DNA of 60,553 bases from an uncultured Phascolarctobacterium sp. (GCA_900545025.1 UQXH01000012.1:1-60553), one strand, 5' to 3'. Shown: positions 7,800 to 16,447, counted from the stretch's first letter. Numbers and translations: made by a program. The notes: a model not told the origin generated them from the letters alone.

Positions 7800-9689
7800 T
7801 TGAATAAAAGATATTTAATCAGACCTTTGTCCATAGGTCTGGCTGCTGCTTTTTTTGCATTGCCTGTATATGCTGAAGAAACTGCTGCTGGAGACGTTCC
7901 TGCTGCAGCCGCAGAAACGACTGCTGAACAAGAGGCTGTCTCTCAGGCTGTCGTTAAGGAAAATCCGCTTGCTCCTTATCTTGGGAAGACTATTACTAAG
8001 CAGATTATTACCGGCAACACAGTGATCAGTGAAGCTGAAATTGCTGCAGCTTTGAAGACTAAGCCCGGCATGGAATTAACTGAGCAGGGGCTGAATGAAG
8101 ATTTAAGCGCTATTTATGATTTGGGCTGGTTCTACGACCTGCGTCCGGAATTTAAAGAAGTTCCGGAAGGGGTACAGGTGATTTATCATGTAATGGAAAA
8201 TCCGGCATTTACCAAGGTGAATATTACTGGTAATACTGTAGTGGATGATAAAAAAGCTGCCAGTTTCTTTGATTTAGAAGAAAACAAAATCATCAATCTG
8301 AAAGATGTTAATACAAGGGTACAGCGTCTGGAAGAAGAATATCGTCAGAACGGGTATATCCTGGCCAGGGTAACCGATATCCATATGGATACAGATGGTA
8401 CCCTCAATATTACTGTTAACGAAGGCATCGTAGAAGATTTCAAGGTCAAAGGCAATGTTAAGACGAAAGACTATGTCATTACCCGTGAAATGAAGCTGAA
8501 AAAAGGTAAGCCTTTTAATGCCAAGGATGCCCGCCGCAGTATGCAGCGTATTTATAATCTGGGTTATTTCGAGGATGTCAATGTTAAGCTTAATCCTGGT
8601 AAGGAGCCTAATTCTGTAGAGGTTGAAATCAGCGTCGTGGAAATGAATACCGGTACCTTTGGTATTGGCGCAGGCTACAGTAATGCGGACGGCTTTATCG
8701 GTATGATTTCTATCGGTGATAAAAACTTCCGTGGTACCGGCGACAAGGTTAATATTCGTTGGGAATTTGGCGGCGAGGATAACAAGAACTATGATTTCAG
8801 TTATACCAAGCCTTGGATTGACGATAAGGAAACTACTGCGACCATCAATTTGTATGATATCACTAATGAATATGCTGATTATAATATCGATGGTAATGAG
8901 ATTGCCCGGTACGATAAAAAACGTCGCGGTCAGGAACTGACTTTCAGCCGTAAAACTGATAACGAGTATGTAAGTAACTATATTACTTTGAAAAACCGTG
9001 ACGATATCTATAAGGGGCCTGCGGATGGATATGAAAGCAGTAAAGATCAGTATTATGAAGATATATTTAGTGATCCTAATAAAGGTAGTAATTACTATGA
9101 AAAAGACTGGATGCCCGCAACTGCTGAAGAACGTCGCAAAGAAAACTTCGGTGTTACCCGCAGTATCACGGTAGGCAGGATTTTTGATTCCCGCGATAAT
9201 ATTTACGACCCCCATGAAGGTAAGCGTATTGCCTACAGCTTAGAATGGGCTGGCCTGGGCGGTGACTTTGACTTTACCAAGTTCACTGCTGATTACCGCT
9301 ATTACTACCGTGCCGGTGGTGAAAGCGTCTGGGCATTAAATCTTGGAGCTGGTTATGCTGACGGCGATATGCCTTTGAGCCAGCGCTTCTCTATGGGTGG
9401 CAGTGATACGCTCCGTGGCTATGAAGACGATCAGTTCCGCGGCAACAGTATGCTCAAAGCAACACTGGAATATCGTTTCCCGATTATCAAGAAGGTACAG
9501 GGCGTACTGTTTACTGATAACGGTTATGCCTGGGATAAGCGTCACGAAGATGAATTTGACTTGGGCTTGATTAAAAACAGCTTTGGTGTCGGCTTGCGCA
9601 TCAACTCGCCTTTGGGACCGGTAAAACTTGACTACGGTTACGGCGACGATGGCGGTAAATTCCATTTCAGCTTTGGCGGACAGTTCTGA
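7800..9689 (+). CDS. bamA: Outer membrane assembly factor BamA (Omp85), three-POTRA form
   Basis: A 629-residue Omp85 protein that inserts beta-barrels into the outer membrane. A signal peptide ends near PVYA. Three POTRA-like repeats (about residues 60-135, 136-210, 211-285) follow, each with the ITGNT or KGNVK strand signature. The C-terminal Omp85 barrel contains the GGSDTLRGYEDDQFRG segment of the lid loop and ends in a terminal Phe. Proteobacterial BamA has five POTRAs and about 800 residues, so this is a short version. The start is TTG at 7800, six to seven bases after AGGAGGG. It follows the sigma/membrane-protein pair closely. Confidence 0.93.
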   Translation: MNKRYLIRPLSIGLAAAFFALPVYAEETAAGDVPAAAAETTAEQEAVSQAVVKENPLAPYLGKTITKQIITGNTVISEAEIAAALKTKPGMELTEQGLNEDLSAIYDLGWFYDLRPEFKEVPEGVQVIYHVMENPAFTKVNITGNTVVDDKKAASFFDLEENKIINLKDVNTRVQRLEEEYRQNGYILARVTDIHMDTDGTLNITVNEGIVEDFKVKGNVKTKDYVITREMKLKKGKPFNAKDARRSMQRIYNLGYFEDVNVKLNPGKEPNSVEVEISVVEMNTGTFGIGAGYSNADGFIGMISIGDKNFRGTGDKVNIRWEFGGEDNKNYDFSYTKPWIDDKETTATINLYDITNEYADYNIDGNEIARYDKKRRGQELTFSRKTDNEYVSNYITLKNRDDIYKGPADGYESSKDQYYEDIFSDPNKGSNYYEKDWMPATAEERRKENFGVTRSITVGRIFDSRDNIYDPHEGKRIAYSLEWAGLGGDFDFTKFTADYRYYYRAGGESVWALNLGAGYADGDMPLSQRFSMGGSDTLRGYEDDQFRGNSMLKATLEYRFPIIKKVQGVLFTDNGYAWDKRHEDEFDLGLIKNSFGVGLRINSPLGPVKLDYGYGDDGGKFHFSFGGQF

Positions 9690-9707
9690 TTGTATAGCGG
9701 TGCTGAT

Positions 9708-10979
9708 ATGAAGTTTAGTAAGATTATTTTGATTGCTGCAATGACAAATTGTTTGTCATTGCAGCAAGCTTTTTCTATGCCTATTGAAGATGTGCAGGTG
9801 CGTATCGTTGACGCCGGGGGCAGCACCAGTGAAGTATTGCTGCAGAAGATGACCGACAGCATGCAGGTGGTTGCGCAGCAGCTGCTGCTTGATAAAGAAA
9901 CAGAAGATATTGTACCGGTTAAAGCTGAATATGCAAAGTTGTTGACAGAGATTGGTGACAGGGCGCTTACGGGATATGAGATGCAGCAGACTGAAATCAA
10001 TTTGGGGCAGCAAACCGAAATAGTCCTGCATGTTGCGCCTTGGAGCGATACCATCGGCAAGGTTGAGATAGATCTGCAGTTTTCCGGCGTAGAGCCGCAG
10101 ACGGCGGTTTATTTGCAGCAAAGACTGCCAGGATTGGAGCAAAAGCTGCAAGAAATCATCAGCGGCGCGTCGGTAGATGCACAGGATTGGGCAGGAGGCG
10201 TTTTGCGCCGTGTTGTCCGCCAGGAGGTAGAAGAATCCTTGCCGGAATTCAAAGCGGCGGTAGACCTGCTGCAGGAAGACGGTAAAGTTATCGTGCAGGT
10301 TATTATATACCCGGTAGGCCAGCTTATCAGCGGGATAAAATATGAAATGCGCTCCGAATCAATTCCTAATCTGCTTTTAAACAGATTAAAGTTTAAATAT
10401 GCTGATGAGTGCGAACGATTGCAGGGGATACCGGTTTCTTATCTTGAACATCACCGGCAGGAATATATAGATTATCTTAGCCGCAAGTTGGCCGCTGAGT
10501 CTGAAGTCAGAAGGTATAATCTAAAGCCGCGGATTAACATTCAGCCCGGTGCGGCTACAGCCGTAGAAATCATACTTTATTCTGATGAATATAAAATCTG
10601 GCTGGAAGGTTATGGAGATATAGGTCGTGACAAGGATAATCTTTCCGGTAAAGCGCATCTCGGTAAATTTATTTCTCCGCAGGATGAAATATTTACTGAA
10701 GCGGAAGTAGTGCTGGACGATGTCCAATGGCAGTTTGGTGCCGGTTATACCCGTTACTGGGGTAAGAGCAGCTGGAGTTATATGCGCCGGGCGCCAGCAG
10801 ATGATAATGTTTATAAGCTAGAGTATACTCTGAGTCCTAAGTGGAAGCTGCGAGCCGAGCATTTTTCCGGTGATGACAGGAATGAGTATGGCGTAAGATA
10901 TCGTATCCATGAATTTTTGAGTGCGGAATATGTTTATGGCGGCGATGAATTTTATCTGCGTTTGATAGGAAATTTGTAG
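9708..10979 (+). CDS. Unrecognised secreted protein with a predicted small C-terminal beta-barrel
   Basis: A 423-residue protein directly after bamA. A signal peptide (to about LSLQQAFS) is followed by a mixed alpha/beta region of some 270 residues, rich in Gln/Glu. The last ~130 residues are a run of eight or nine short amphipathic strands with aromatic girdles (WQFGAGYTRYWG, YGVRYRIHEFLS, ending FYLRLIGNL). That pattern suggests an outer-membrane barrel or beta-sheet with a periplasmic domain. I do not recognise the family. An in-frame TTG at 9690 is an alternative start; ATG 9708 gives the better signal peptide, but its ribosome site is weak. It is probably co-transcribed with bamA. Confidence 0.7.
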   Translation: MKFSKIILIAAMTNCLSLQQAFSMPIEDVQVRIVDAGGSTSEVLLQKMTDSMQVVAQQLLLDKETEDIVPVKAEYAKLLTEIGDRALTGYEMQQTEINLGQQTEIVLHVAPWSDTIGKVEIDLQFSGVEPQTAVYLQQRLPGLEQKLQEIISGASVDAQDWAGGVLRRVVRQEVEESLPEFKAAVDLLQEDGKVIVQVIIYPVGQLISGIKYEMRSESIPNLLLNRLKFKYADECERLQGIPVSYLEHHRQEYIDYLSRKLAAESEVRRYNLKPRINIQPGAATAVEIILYSDEYKIWLEGYGDIGRDKDNLSGKAHLGKFISPQDEIFTEAEVVLDDVQWQFGAGYTRYWGKSSWSYMRRAPADDNVYKLEYTLSPKWKLRAEHFSGDDRNEYGVRYRIHEFLSAEYVYGGDEFYLRLIGNL

Positions 10980-10986
10980 CTTTGCA

Positions 10987-11015
10987 TTGAAAGAATGTAG
11001 GCAGGCTGATATAAT
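10987..11015 (+). promoter_or_regulatory. Sigma-A type promoter before skp
   Basis: TTGAAA (10987-10992), 17-bp spacer, TATAAT (11010-11015). It lies 55 bases ahead of the skp start and allows a second transcript within the envelope cluster. Confidence 0.6.
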
Positions 11016-11069
11016 AAACTATATATCTGTAATATAAATTTATTTAACAAGAAAGCAGGGAATTTTGTT

Positions 11070-11555
11070 ATGATGCAGAAATTGCGTAATCCTAAAAATG
11101 TGAAAATGGTTTCTTTATTTGTAGCAGCTATCTTTATTTTAGGCTGCTTTGCTTTGTCTGTTACCCAGAGCGGCTTCGGCAAAGTAGCTTCTGCTGCGGC
11201 AAGTGAATCTGCTATCGGCGTAGTAAATTATCAAATGCTGGTAGCACAGAGCCCTGATCTGCAGAATGTAAGAGATACCATGAAGAGTGAAATCGACAGT
11301 GCTCAAAAAGATTTTGACGAAAAGAGCAAGAGTATGAATGACAGCGAGAAACAACGTTACTATGTACAGCTGCAGGAGCGCATTGCCAATAAAGAAAAAG
11401 AGCTTATGGAGCCTGTATTAAAAAAGGTTGAAGAGCAGATTAAAAAAGTTGCTGATAAAAAAGGCCTTTCTGTAGTAGTTGATAAAAGCACCGTTATTTT
11501 CGGCGGCGTAGATATTACTGATGAAGTGGCTAAGGCACTGCAGAGCGGTAAATAG
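11070..11555 (+). CDS. skp: OmpH/Skp-family periplasmic chaperone
   Basis: A 161-residue protein with an N-terminal hydrophobic segment (residues 12-35) ending in an Ala-rich putative cleavage region. A long charged coiled-coil (about 60-130) and the C-terminal OmpH beta segment (KKGLSVVVDKSTVIFGGVDIT) follow. Skp trimers hold unfolded outer-membrane proteins between the Sec translocon and BamA. The position downstream of bamA and upstream of lpxD matches the common bamA-skp-lpxD order. It starts at the first of two adjacent ATGs after AGCAGGG. A strong promoter precedes it and a GC-rich hairpin follows it. Confidence 0.88.
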   Translation: MMQKLRNPKNVKMVSLFVAAIFILGCFALSVTQSGFGKVASAAASESAIGVVNYQMLVAQSPDLQNVRDTMKSEIDSAQKDFDEKSKSMNDSEKQRYYVQLQERIANKEKELMEPVLKKVEEQIKKVADKKGLSVVVDKSTVIFGGVDITDEVAKALQSGK

Positions 11556-11573
11556 CCCGTCAGGTTATTTTTT

Positions 11574-11596
11574 GAGGCCCCGAGGGGGCCTCGTTT
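11574..11596 (+). terminator. GC-rich intercistronic hairpin
   Basis: GAGGCCCC (11574-11581) pairs perfectly with GGGGCCTC (11585-11592) around a 3-nt loop, followed only by GTTT. The short T-run suggests a partial terminator or mRNA-stabilising hairpin that lets skp be expressed above the downstream genes. Confidence 0.55.
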
Positions 11597-11618
11597 ACTG
11601 TTCACCCAGGAGGATGTT

Positions 11619-12536
11619 ATGCGTAAGGTCATCTTTGTGGTGCTGCTGATAAGTTCATTGCTTATTGCGGCATGCGGCAGCGTCAATACGACAGGTGAGA
11701 AGATTGCTGTGGCAGACTGGAAGAAGGCGGTTGCAGGGCATCCGCAGTATAAGAAGCTGCAGCAGGGTGAAGCGGTTGTGCAGGATCTTGCAAAAAAACG
11801 TAAGGCTCAGGAAGAGACGGCTAAACAGCAGCTTAACAGCCTCGATAAGCTGCGGGAACTTAAAAGAGCCAGTGAAGCTACGTATTTGGATGCAGATTTC
11901 AATACTAAGATGGTAGGCGTACAGGCGCGGGAAAATGTTCAGCTGCAGAAATTTATGGCGCAGACGGAAAAAGAAGCGGAAGAATTGATTGCTGAGCGTA
12001 AAAAAGATGTAGAAGCTTCTTACCAGTTGAAAATGTTTAATCTGCGGATACGTCTGGAATCCGTCAAGATGAAGCCGGATGAACGCAGAGTAGTAGAAGA
12101 AGAACTTACAGCGGCAAGAAATGCCAGAGAAGCAGAGCTGGCTAAATTAAATGGAGAAAAAGCTGCCTATATAGAAAAGAAGCTGGCTCCTTATGCTGCG
12201 CAGATGCGGCAGCGGATGGGGCAGGAGGCTGACAGGTTACGCCAGAATGCAGCCGCGATCATGCAAGCTTCTGAAGGAAAGTACGATGATATGCTGCAAA
12301 AAGCGCCGTCAGCGCTGCATAATGCTCTCAGTATTATGGACAGAGAGATTGATAAGCAGCAAGAGAAAAATACAGCTTTAGAGAGAGAAATAAATCAGGA
12401 CATCGAAAATATTGTAATGCGTCTCGTAGATAAGAATGGCTATACGATTGTTTTTAATACTGTTAAAGCCAATCTTACTGCGGATGACATTACCGATAAA
12501 ATAATTTCTGAATTACAGAAAGAAAAAGATAAGTGA
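11619..12536 (+). CDS. OmpH-like coiled-coil lipoprotein
   Basis: A 305-residue protein with a lipoprotein signal peptide (lipobox LIAAC near residue 19), then long charged helices across most of its length. The C-terminal segment (NGYTIVFNTVKANLTADDIT) resembles the end of Skp/OmpH. It may be an enlarged, membrane-anchored Skp paralogue working on outer-membrane proteins, but only its ends look like the family. CAGGAGGATG gives the ribosome site. It lies between skp and a third OmpH-like gene ten bases downstream, and all three probably share transcripts. Confidence 0.75.
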   Translation: MRKVIFVVLLISSLLIAACGSVNTTGEKIAVADWKKAVAGHPQYKKLQQGEAVVQDLAKKRKAQEETAKQQLNSLDKLRELKRASEATYLDADFNTKMVGVQARENVQLQKFMAQTEKEAEELIAERKKDVEASYQLKMFNLRIRLESVKMKPDERRVVEEELTAARNAREAELAKLNGEKAAYIEKKLAPYAAQMRQRMGQEADRLRQNAAAIMQASEGKYDDMLQKAPSALHNALSIMDREIDKQQEKNTALEREINQDIENIVMRLVDKNGYTIVFNTVKANLTADDITDKIISELQKEKDK

Positions 12537-12546
12537 GGTTACAGTT

Positions 12547-12954
12547 ATGAAGAAAATTATTGCCGGTCTGATGATTGCCAGTGCAATGCTGACTTTTGGC
12601 TGCAGTGGACGTAACGCTGATTTCGGTACTGTTGATATGAAGAAGGTAGAAGCAGAAGCTGTTGTGGTTAAAGATACTAAGGAAGACGTTACCAAGAAAA
12701 TGCAGGACTTGAAAGCTTCTATGGATAAAGATATGGAAGGTAAGAGTGCAGAAGAGCAGAAAAAGGTTGCGGAAGATTATGCTGCGCGTGCCCAGCTGAT
12801 TCAGAGTGAGGCGCAAAATAAATTGAAAGCCAGTCTGGATACTGCTTTGAATCAGGTTGCTAAAGAAAAAGGCTTGGGTGCTATCCTGATTAAAGATGCA
12901 GTTCCCCAAGGTGGTACTGACGTAACCAAAGAAGTAATTGAGAAAATGAAATAA
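12547..12954 (+). CDS. Small OmpH/Skp-like lipoprotein
   Basis: A 135-residue protein with lipobox LTFGC at about residue 19, a charged helical middle part and the OmpH-type C-terminus (KEKGLGAILIKDAV...DVTKEVIEKM). It is shorter than typical Skp (about 160) and is lipid-anchored rather than free. A role as a membrane-tethered chaperone subunit or partner of the preceding lipoprotein is inference. A hairpin follows before lpxD. Confidence 0.75.
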   Translation: MKKIIAGLMIASAMLTFGCSGRNADFGTVDMKKVEAEAVVVKDTKEDVTKKMQDLKASMDKDMEGKSAEEQKKVAEDYAARAQLIQSEAQNKLKASLDTALNQVAKEKGLGAILIKDAVPQGGTDVTKEVIEKMK

Positions 12955-12965
12955 AGGCACACCCT

Positions 12966-12994
12966 GAGCGGGCGGACTCGTCCGTCCGCTCTTT
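12966..12994 (+). terminator. Terminator-like hairpin before lpxD
   Basis: GAGCGGGCGGAC (12966-12977) pairs with GTCCGTCCGCTC (12980-12991) with one G-T wobble and a tight loop, followed by TTTG. The weak T-run suggests partial termination within the operon. Confidence 0.55.
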
Positions 12995-13037
12995 GTGTTG
13001 CACGGTCTTAGAGGGCTGATTACGGGGAGGTCTATTT

Positions 13038-14063
13038 ATGGAAAAAAGTGTTCAGGAATTAGCTGTATTTTTACACGGTACGGTAGAGGATGATAATCCG
13101 CAGCTGGTAATTACGGGTGTCAACGGTTTATTGGAAGCTGGGCCGCAGGATATTTCTTTTGCTGTTCCGCCGCATGTAGAGCATTGTCATTTAAGCAAAG
13201 CCGGCGTTATGGTGCTTAGTCACGACGATCCGAAACTGGACGGCAGGCCTGTTATCAGGGTGGAAAATCCGCGTGCTGCTTTTGCGTCCTTGCTGGAGCT
13301 GTTCCGTGCACCGGAAGAGGTAGAGCGTGTCGTTAGTCAGCTGGCTTATATTGCTCCTACGGCAAAAATCGGGAATAATGTTGCTGTCCAGCCGTTTGCT
13401 GTTATTGAAGACGGCGCTGAGATTGGTGATGGCTCTATCATCTATCCGCATGTATATGTAGGCAAGCGTGTTAAAATCGGCAGTGACTGCATTATTTATC
13501 CAAGTGTTACTATCCGTGAGGATTGTGTACTGGGTGACCGGGTAATCCTGCAGGCCGGTTCTGTCATCGGCGGCGATGGCTTCGGTTATGTAACTCAAAA
13601 CGGCAAACATAGCAAGGTGCTGCAGACTGGCAACGTAGTGCTGCAGGATGATGTGGAAATAGGCAATAATACCTGTATTGACAGAGCTACGGTAGACAGC
13701 ACTATAGTAGGCAAGGGAACTAAAATTGATAACCTCGTTCATCTGGGACATAATGATATTTTAGGCGAAAATTGTCTTGTGGTTGCTCATGTAGGCATTT
13801 CCGGCAGCGTAACCGTAGGCAATAATGTAACCTTTGCCGGACAGGTGGGAACCGTTGGTCATATTACTATTGGTGATAACTGCGTATTTGGCGGCAAGAC
13901 GGGCATTACCAATAATATTCCGGCTAATTCCTTTATGGCAGGCTTTCCGGCCATGCCGCATAAGGACTGGCTGCGACAGGAAGCAAATCTGCGTAAGATT
14001 GGCGATTTGATTAAGCGAGTTAAGGAACTGGAAAAAGAGATTGCCAAGCTCAGCGATAAATAA
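13038..14063 (+). CDS. lpxD: UDP-3-O-acylglucosamine N-acyltransferase LpxD
   Basis: A 341-residue protein of the usual LpxD length. It transfers the second, N-linked hydroxyacyl chain from acyl-ACP in lipid A synthesis (cytoplasm, step 3). An N-terminal uridine-binding domain (about 1-100) precedes a left-handed beta-helix of hexapeptide repeats (about 105-310). The catalytic-His region NLVHLGHNDILGEN and GGDGFGY are present, and a C-terminal helix follows. GGGAGGTC seven bases ahead sets ATG 13038. It opens the lipid A part of the cluster. Confidence 0.95.
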   Translation: MEKSVQELAVFLHGTVEDDNPQLVITGVNGLLEAGPQDISFAVPPHVEHCHLSKAGVMVLSHDDPKLDGRPVIRVENPRAAFASLLELFRAPEEVERVVSQLAYIAPTAKIGNNVAVQPFAVIEDGAEIGDGSIIYPHVYVGKRVKIGSDCIIYPSVTIREDCVLGDRVILQAGSVIGGDGFGYVTQNGKHSKVLQTGNVVLQDDVEIGNNTCIDRATVDSTIVGKGTKIDNLVHLGHNDILGENCLVVAHVGISGSVTVGNNVTFAGQVGTVGHITIGDNCVFGGKTGITNNIPANSFMAGFPAMPHKDWLRQEANLRKIGDLIKRVKELEKEIAKLSDK

Positions 14064-14082
14064 CCTGTAAAGGAGTGTTAAG

Positions 14083-14976
14083 ATGCTGGGTTATTATATA
14101 GTGAATTTATTCAGCAAGCTGATGTGTATTGCGCCCAAGTTTATCCGCAGCCTGGTGGCTGATTTCCTGGGCGGGGTAGCAGTGGTGGCCGTACCGGAGT
14201 GGCGTATGCAGATGGCCAGGACGAATGTTATGGAATGTCTTGGCGTAGATAAGGCGCGGGCTGCGCAGATTGCTGAAGCAAGCCTGCGGCGTTTTGGCCG
14301 GATGATTGTCGAGGTTATGCGTTTCCCTCTTTTAAAGCCGGAGAATATTGACCAGACTGTCAAAGTAGAAGGATTGGAATACCTTGATGCCGCTTACAAG
14401 CAGAATAAAGGCGTCATCATGGCAACGGGACATTATGGTAACTGGGAGCTTTTGGGGGCGACTGTTGCTTTGCATGGTTATCCGATGCTCTCTATTACCC
14501 GTAAGCAGAATAATGGTGCCATGGATAAATTTATCAATGAATATCGGCAGATGGTAGGTCAGAAAGTTGCCTATAATCGGGGAGAAAGCGGATTGCTGGC
14601 TATCAGCAGAATGCTTAAAGAAAAGCATTTGTTAGGTGTACTTTATGACCAGGATACTAATGACGATGGTGTAGAAATAAATCTTTTTGGTAAAAAATCC
14701 ATTATTCCCATGGGCGCCGCAGCGTTGTCAAGAATCTACGGCTCTCCTATACTGCCTATCTTCCTGCATAATAATGATGACGGGACTTGCACGGCGAAAA
14801 TCTATCCGCCGCTTTATACGCCTAAGACGAAGGATAAAGAAGCGGATTTTTATGAAGTGACCAGTCAGATGGTCACTATCTTGGAACACGAGATAATTGC
14901 ACATCCGGAAATGTGGTTCTGGGTACATGATCGTTGGAAAGACGGACGCCAGCGATTTAAAAATAAAGATAAATAG
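14083..14976 (+). CDS. LpxL/HtrB-family lipid A acyltransferase (copy 1)
   Basis: A 297-residue member of the lysophospholipid/Kdo-lipid A acyltransferase family. It adds secondary acyl chains to lipid A at the inner membrane. One N-terminal membrane segment is present, the catalytic H-x4-E motif appears in GHYGNWELLG, and the family segments DQDTNDDG and WFWVHDRWK lie near the C-terminus. Length matches LpxL/LpxM. A second, diverged copy lies at 26698-27597, so both secondary acylations may be covered. It sits between lpxD and lpxC, 19 bases after lpxD. Confidence 0.88.
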   Translation: MLGYYIVNLFSKLMCIAPKFIRSLVADFLGGVAVVAVPEWRMQMARTNVMECLGVDKARAAQIAEASLRRFGRMIVEVMRFPLLKPENIDQTVKVEGLEYLDAAYKQNKGVIMATGHYGNWELLGATVALHGYPMLSITRKQNNGAMDKFINEYRQMVGQKVAYNRGESGLLAISRMLKEKHLLGVLYDQDTNDDGVEINLFGKKSIIPMGAAALSRIYGSPILPIFLHNNDDGTCTAKIYPPLYTPKTKDKEADFYEVTSQMVTILEHEIIAHPEMWFWVHDRWKDGRQRFKNKDK

Positions 14977-14991
14977 AGAAGGAGGAAAATA

Positions 14992-15837
14992 ATGGCTGAA
15001 AAATATATGCAGCATACCATTGCTAAAGAAATATCTTATTCCGGCATCGGTCTGCATTCAGGCAAAGAAGTGCTGATGACTATGAAGCCGGCAGATGCTG
15101 ATGCGGGTATCGTGTTTATTCGTACAGACCTTCCCGGTAGGCCTGCGATACCAGCACTGGCAGAAAATGTAAGCTCTACAGTAAAGGCGACAACACTGAG
15201 TGCTGGCGGAGCAGAAGTTTTTACCGTGGAACATCTGATGGCGGCATTGGCAATGATGGAAATAGACAATATCGTTATAGAAATGTCTTCGCCGGAACCT
15301 CCCGTTACAGACGGCAGCGCCAAAGTTTTCTGCGAGCTGCTGGAACAGGCTGGCATAGCGGAGCAGCAGGAGGAAAGAAAGATTTATAGTCTTGATAAAG
15401 AGTTTTCTGTTTACGACGGCGATCGTTATATCGTTGTTAAACCTTATGATGGTTATAGGATTTCTTTTACCTCTATCAATAAGCATCCGCTTTTGGGAAC
15501 ACAGTATTTTGATCTTGAGCTTAATAAAGAAAGTTTTAAAAAGGAAATCATGGCTGCGCGGACAGTGGCTTTTACTGATGAGCTGGAAATGCTGAAAAAG
15601 TTAGGGCTTGGCCTTGGCGGCAGTTTGGAAAATGTCGTAGTGTTTGACAAAGAAAAGATTTTGTCCGTGCCGCGTTTTGACGACGAACTTATCAGGCATA
15701 AAATACTTGATGTCATCGGCGATCTATATTTGCTGGGACCAATTAAAGCTCATGTAATCGCTGTGAAGACAGGACATGCGTTTAATTCTGGTATAGCTAA
15801 ACAAATACAAGCATATAGAACAAGGGAGGAACAGTAA
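14992..15837 (+). CDS. lpxC: UDP-3-O-acyl-N-acetylglucosamine deacetylase LpxC
   Basis: A 281-residue zinc deacetylase catalysing the committed step of lipid A synthesis. Zinc ligands are visible as the His of VEHLMAAL and the H-x3-D of RHKILDVIGD; the catalytic His lies in GHAFNSG near the end. The substrate-site segment SGIGLHSG is at the N-terminus. AGAAGGAGG gives a strong ribosome site. Its TAA is followed directly by the fabZ ATG, with no spacer. Some phyla fuse LpxC and FabZ; here they stay separate proteins. Confidence 0.96.
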   Translation: MAEKYMQHTIAKEISYSGIGLHSGKEVLMTMKPADADAGIVFIRTDLPGRPAIPALAENVSSTVKATTLSAGGAEVFTVEHLMAALAMMEIDNIVIEMSSPEPPVTDGSAKVFCELLEQAGIAEQQEERKIYSLDKEFSVYDGDRYIVVKPYDGYRISFTSINKHPLLGTQYFDLELNKESFKKEIMAARTVAFTDELEMLKKLGLGLGGSLENVVVFDKEKILSVPRFDDELIRHKILDVIGDLYLLGPIKAHVIAVKTGHAFNSGIAKQIQAYRTREEQ

Positions 15838-16281
15838 ATGACAGTTCTTGATATTAATGAAATTAAAAAAATTCTTCCGCATCGTTATCCGATGCTTTTA
15901 GTCGACCGGATTTTAGAAGTGGAGCCTTTGAAACGCGCTGTCGGGATTAAGAATATCACTGCTAACGAAATGCAGTTCCTGGGACATTTTCCTAACGAAC
16001 CAATTATGCCCGGCGTATTGCTGATTGAGGCTATGGCGCAGGTAGGCGGTGTAGCGATGCTTTATCCTGAAGAAAACCGTGGTAAGATTGCTGTTTTCGG
16101 CAAAATTGATAATGTGCGCTTCCGTAAGCAGGTTGTACCTGGTGATCAGGTAGTAACTACTGCCGAGGTTGTAAAGATCCGCGGCAATATGGGCGTTATC
16201 CATTGTGAAGGTAAGGTCGATGGTAATGTGGCCTGCGAATGTGACTGTACTTTTGCTATTATGGATCCCAAGGAAGCATAA
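15838..16281 (+). CDS. fabZ: 3-hydroxyacyl-ACP dehydratase FabZ
   Basis: A 147-residue hot-dog-fold dehydratase. The catalytic His and Glu lie in GHFPNEPIMPGVLLIEAMAQ. It dehydrates 3-hydroxyacyl-ACP in fatty-acid elongation, the same substrate pool used by LpxA and LpxD, so co-expression balances phospholipid and lipid A. The ATG follows the lpxC stop at once, so translation is probably coupled; GGGAGGAACAG inside the end of lpxC is its ribosome site. A 166-base AT-rich spacer follows before lpxA. Confidence 0.95.
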   Translation: MTVLDINEIKKILPHRYPMLLVDRILEVEPLKRAVGIKNITANEMQFLGHFPNEPIMPGVLLIEAMAQVGGVAMLYPEENRGKIAVFGKIDNVRFRKQVVPGDQVVTTAEVVKIRGNMGVIHCEGKVDGNVACECDCTFAIMDPKEA

Positions 16282-16410
16282 TTTTTTACAATTAGGTAGA
16301 AATATAGAGCATTCTGAAGATAATAGATAAAATTTTGTTTTAATCCATAAAAATAACCGAATTTAAGAGGTTAAAAAAATAGGTACAGAGAGATTATAGT
16401 TTTATATTTA

Positions 16411-16432
16411 TGTTTAATCAAGTGATTAAACA
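16411..16432. promoter_or_regulatory. Perfect palindrome ahead of the lpxA ribosome site
   Basis: TGTTTAATCA-AG-TGATTAAACA is a 10-bp perfect inverted repeat with a 2-bp centre. It ends two bases before the GAGGAG of lpxA, in the only sizeable AT-rich gap of the lpx run. It could be a dimeric repressor operator or an RNA hairpin affecting lpxA translation. No protein is assigned. Confidence 0.5.
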
Positions 16433-16447
16433 AGAGGAGTGGAAAAG

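Noticed and set aside
8274..9215. 313-codon minus-strand open frame opposite bamA
   Set aside because: Composition is that of a shadow frame (Ile/Phe/Thr-rich) and it lies wholly inside the well-supported bamA.
15835..15840. LpxC-FabZ fusion
   Set aside because: The TAA of lpxC is followed directly by the ATG of fabZ, and fabZ is in the next codon frame with its own ribosome site, so two proteins are made.
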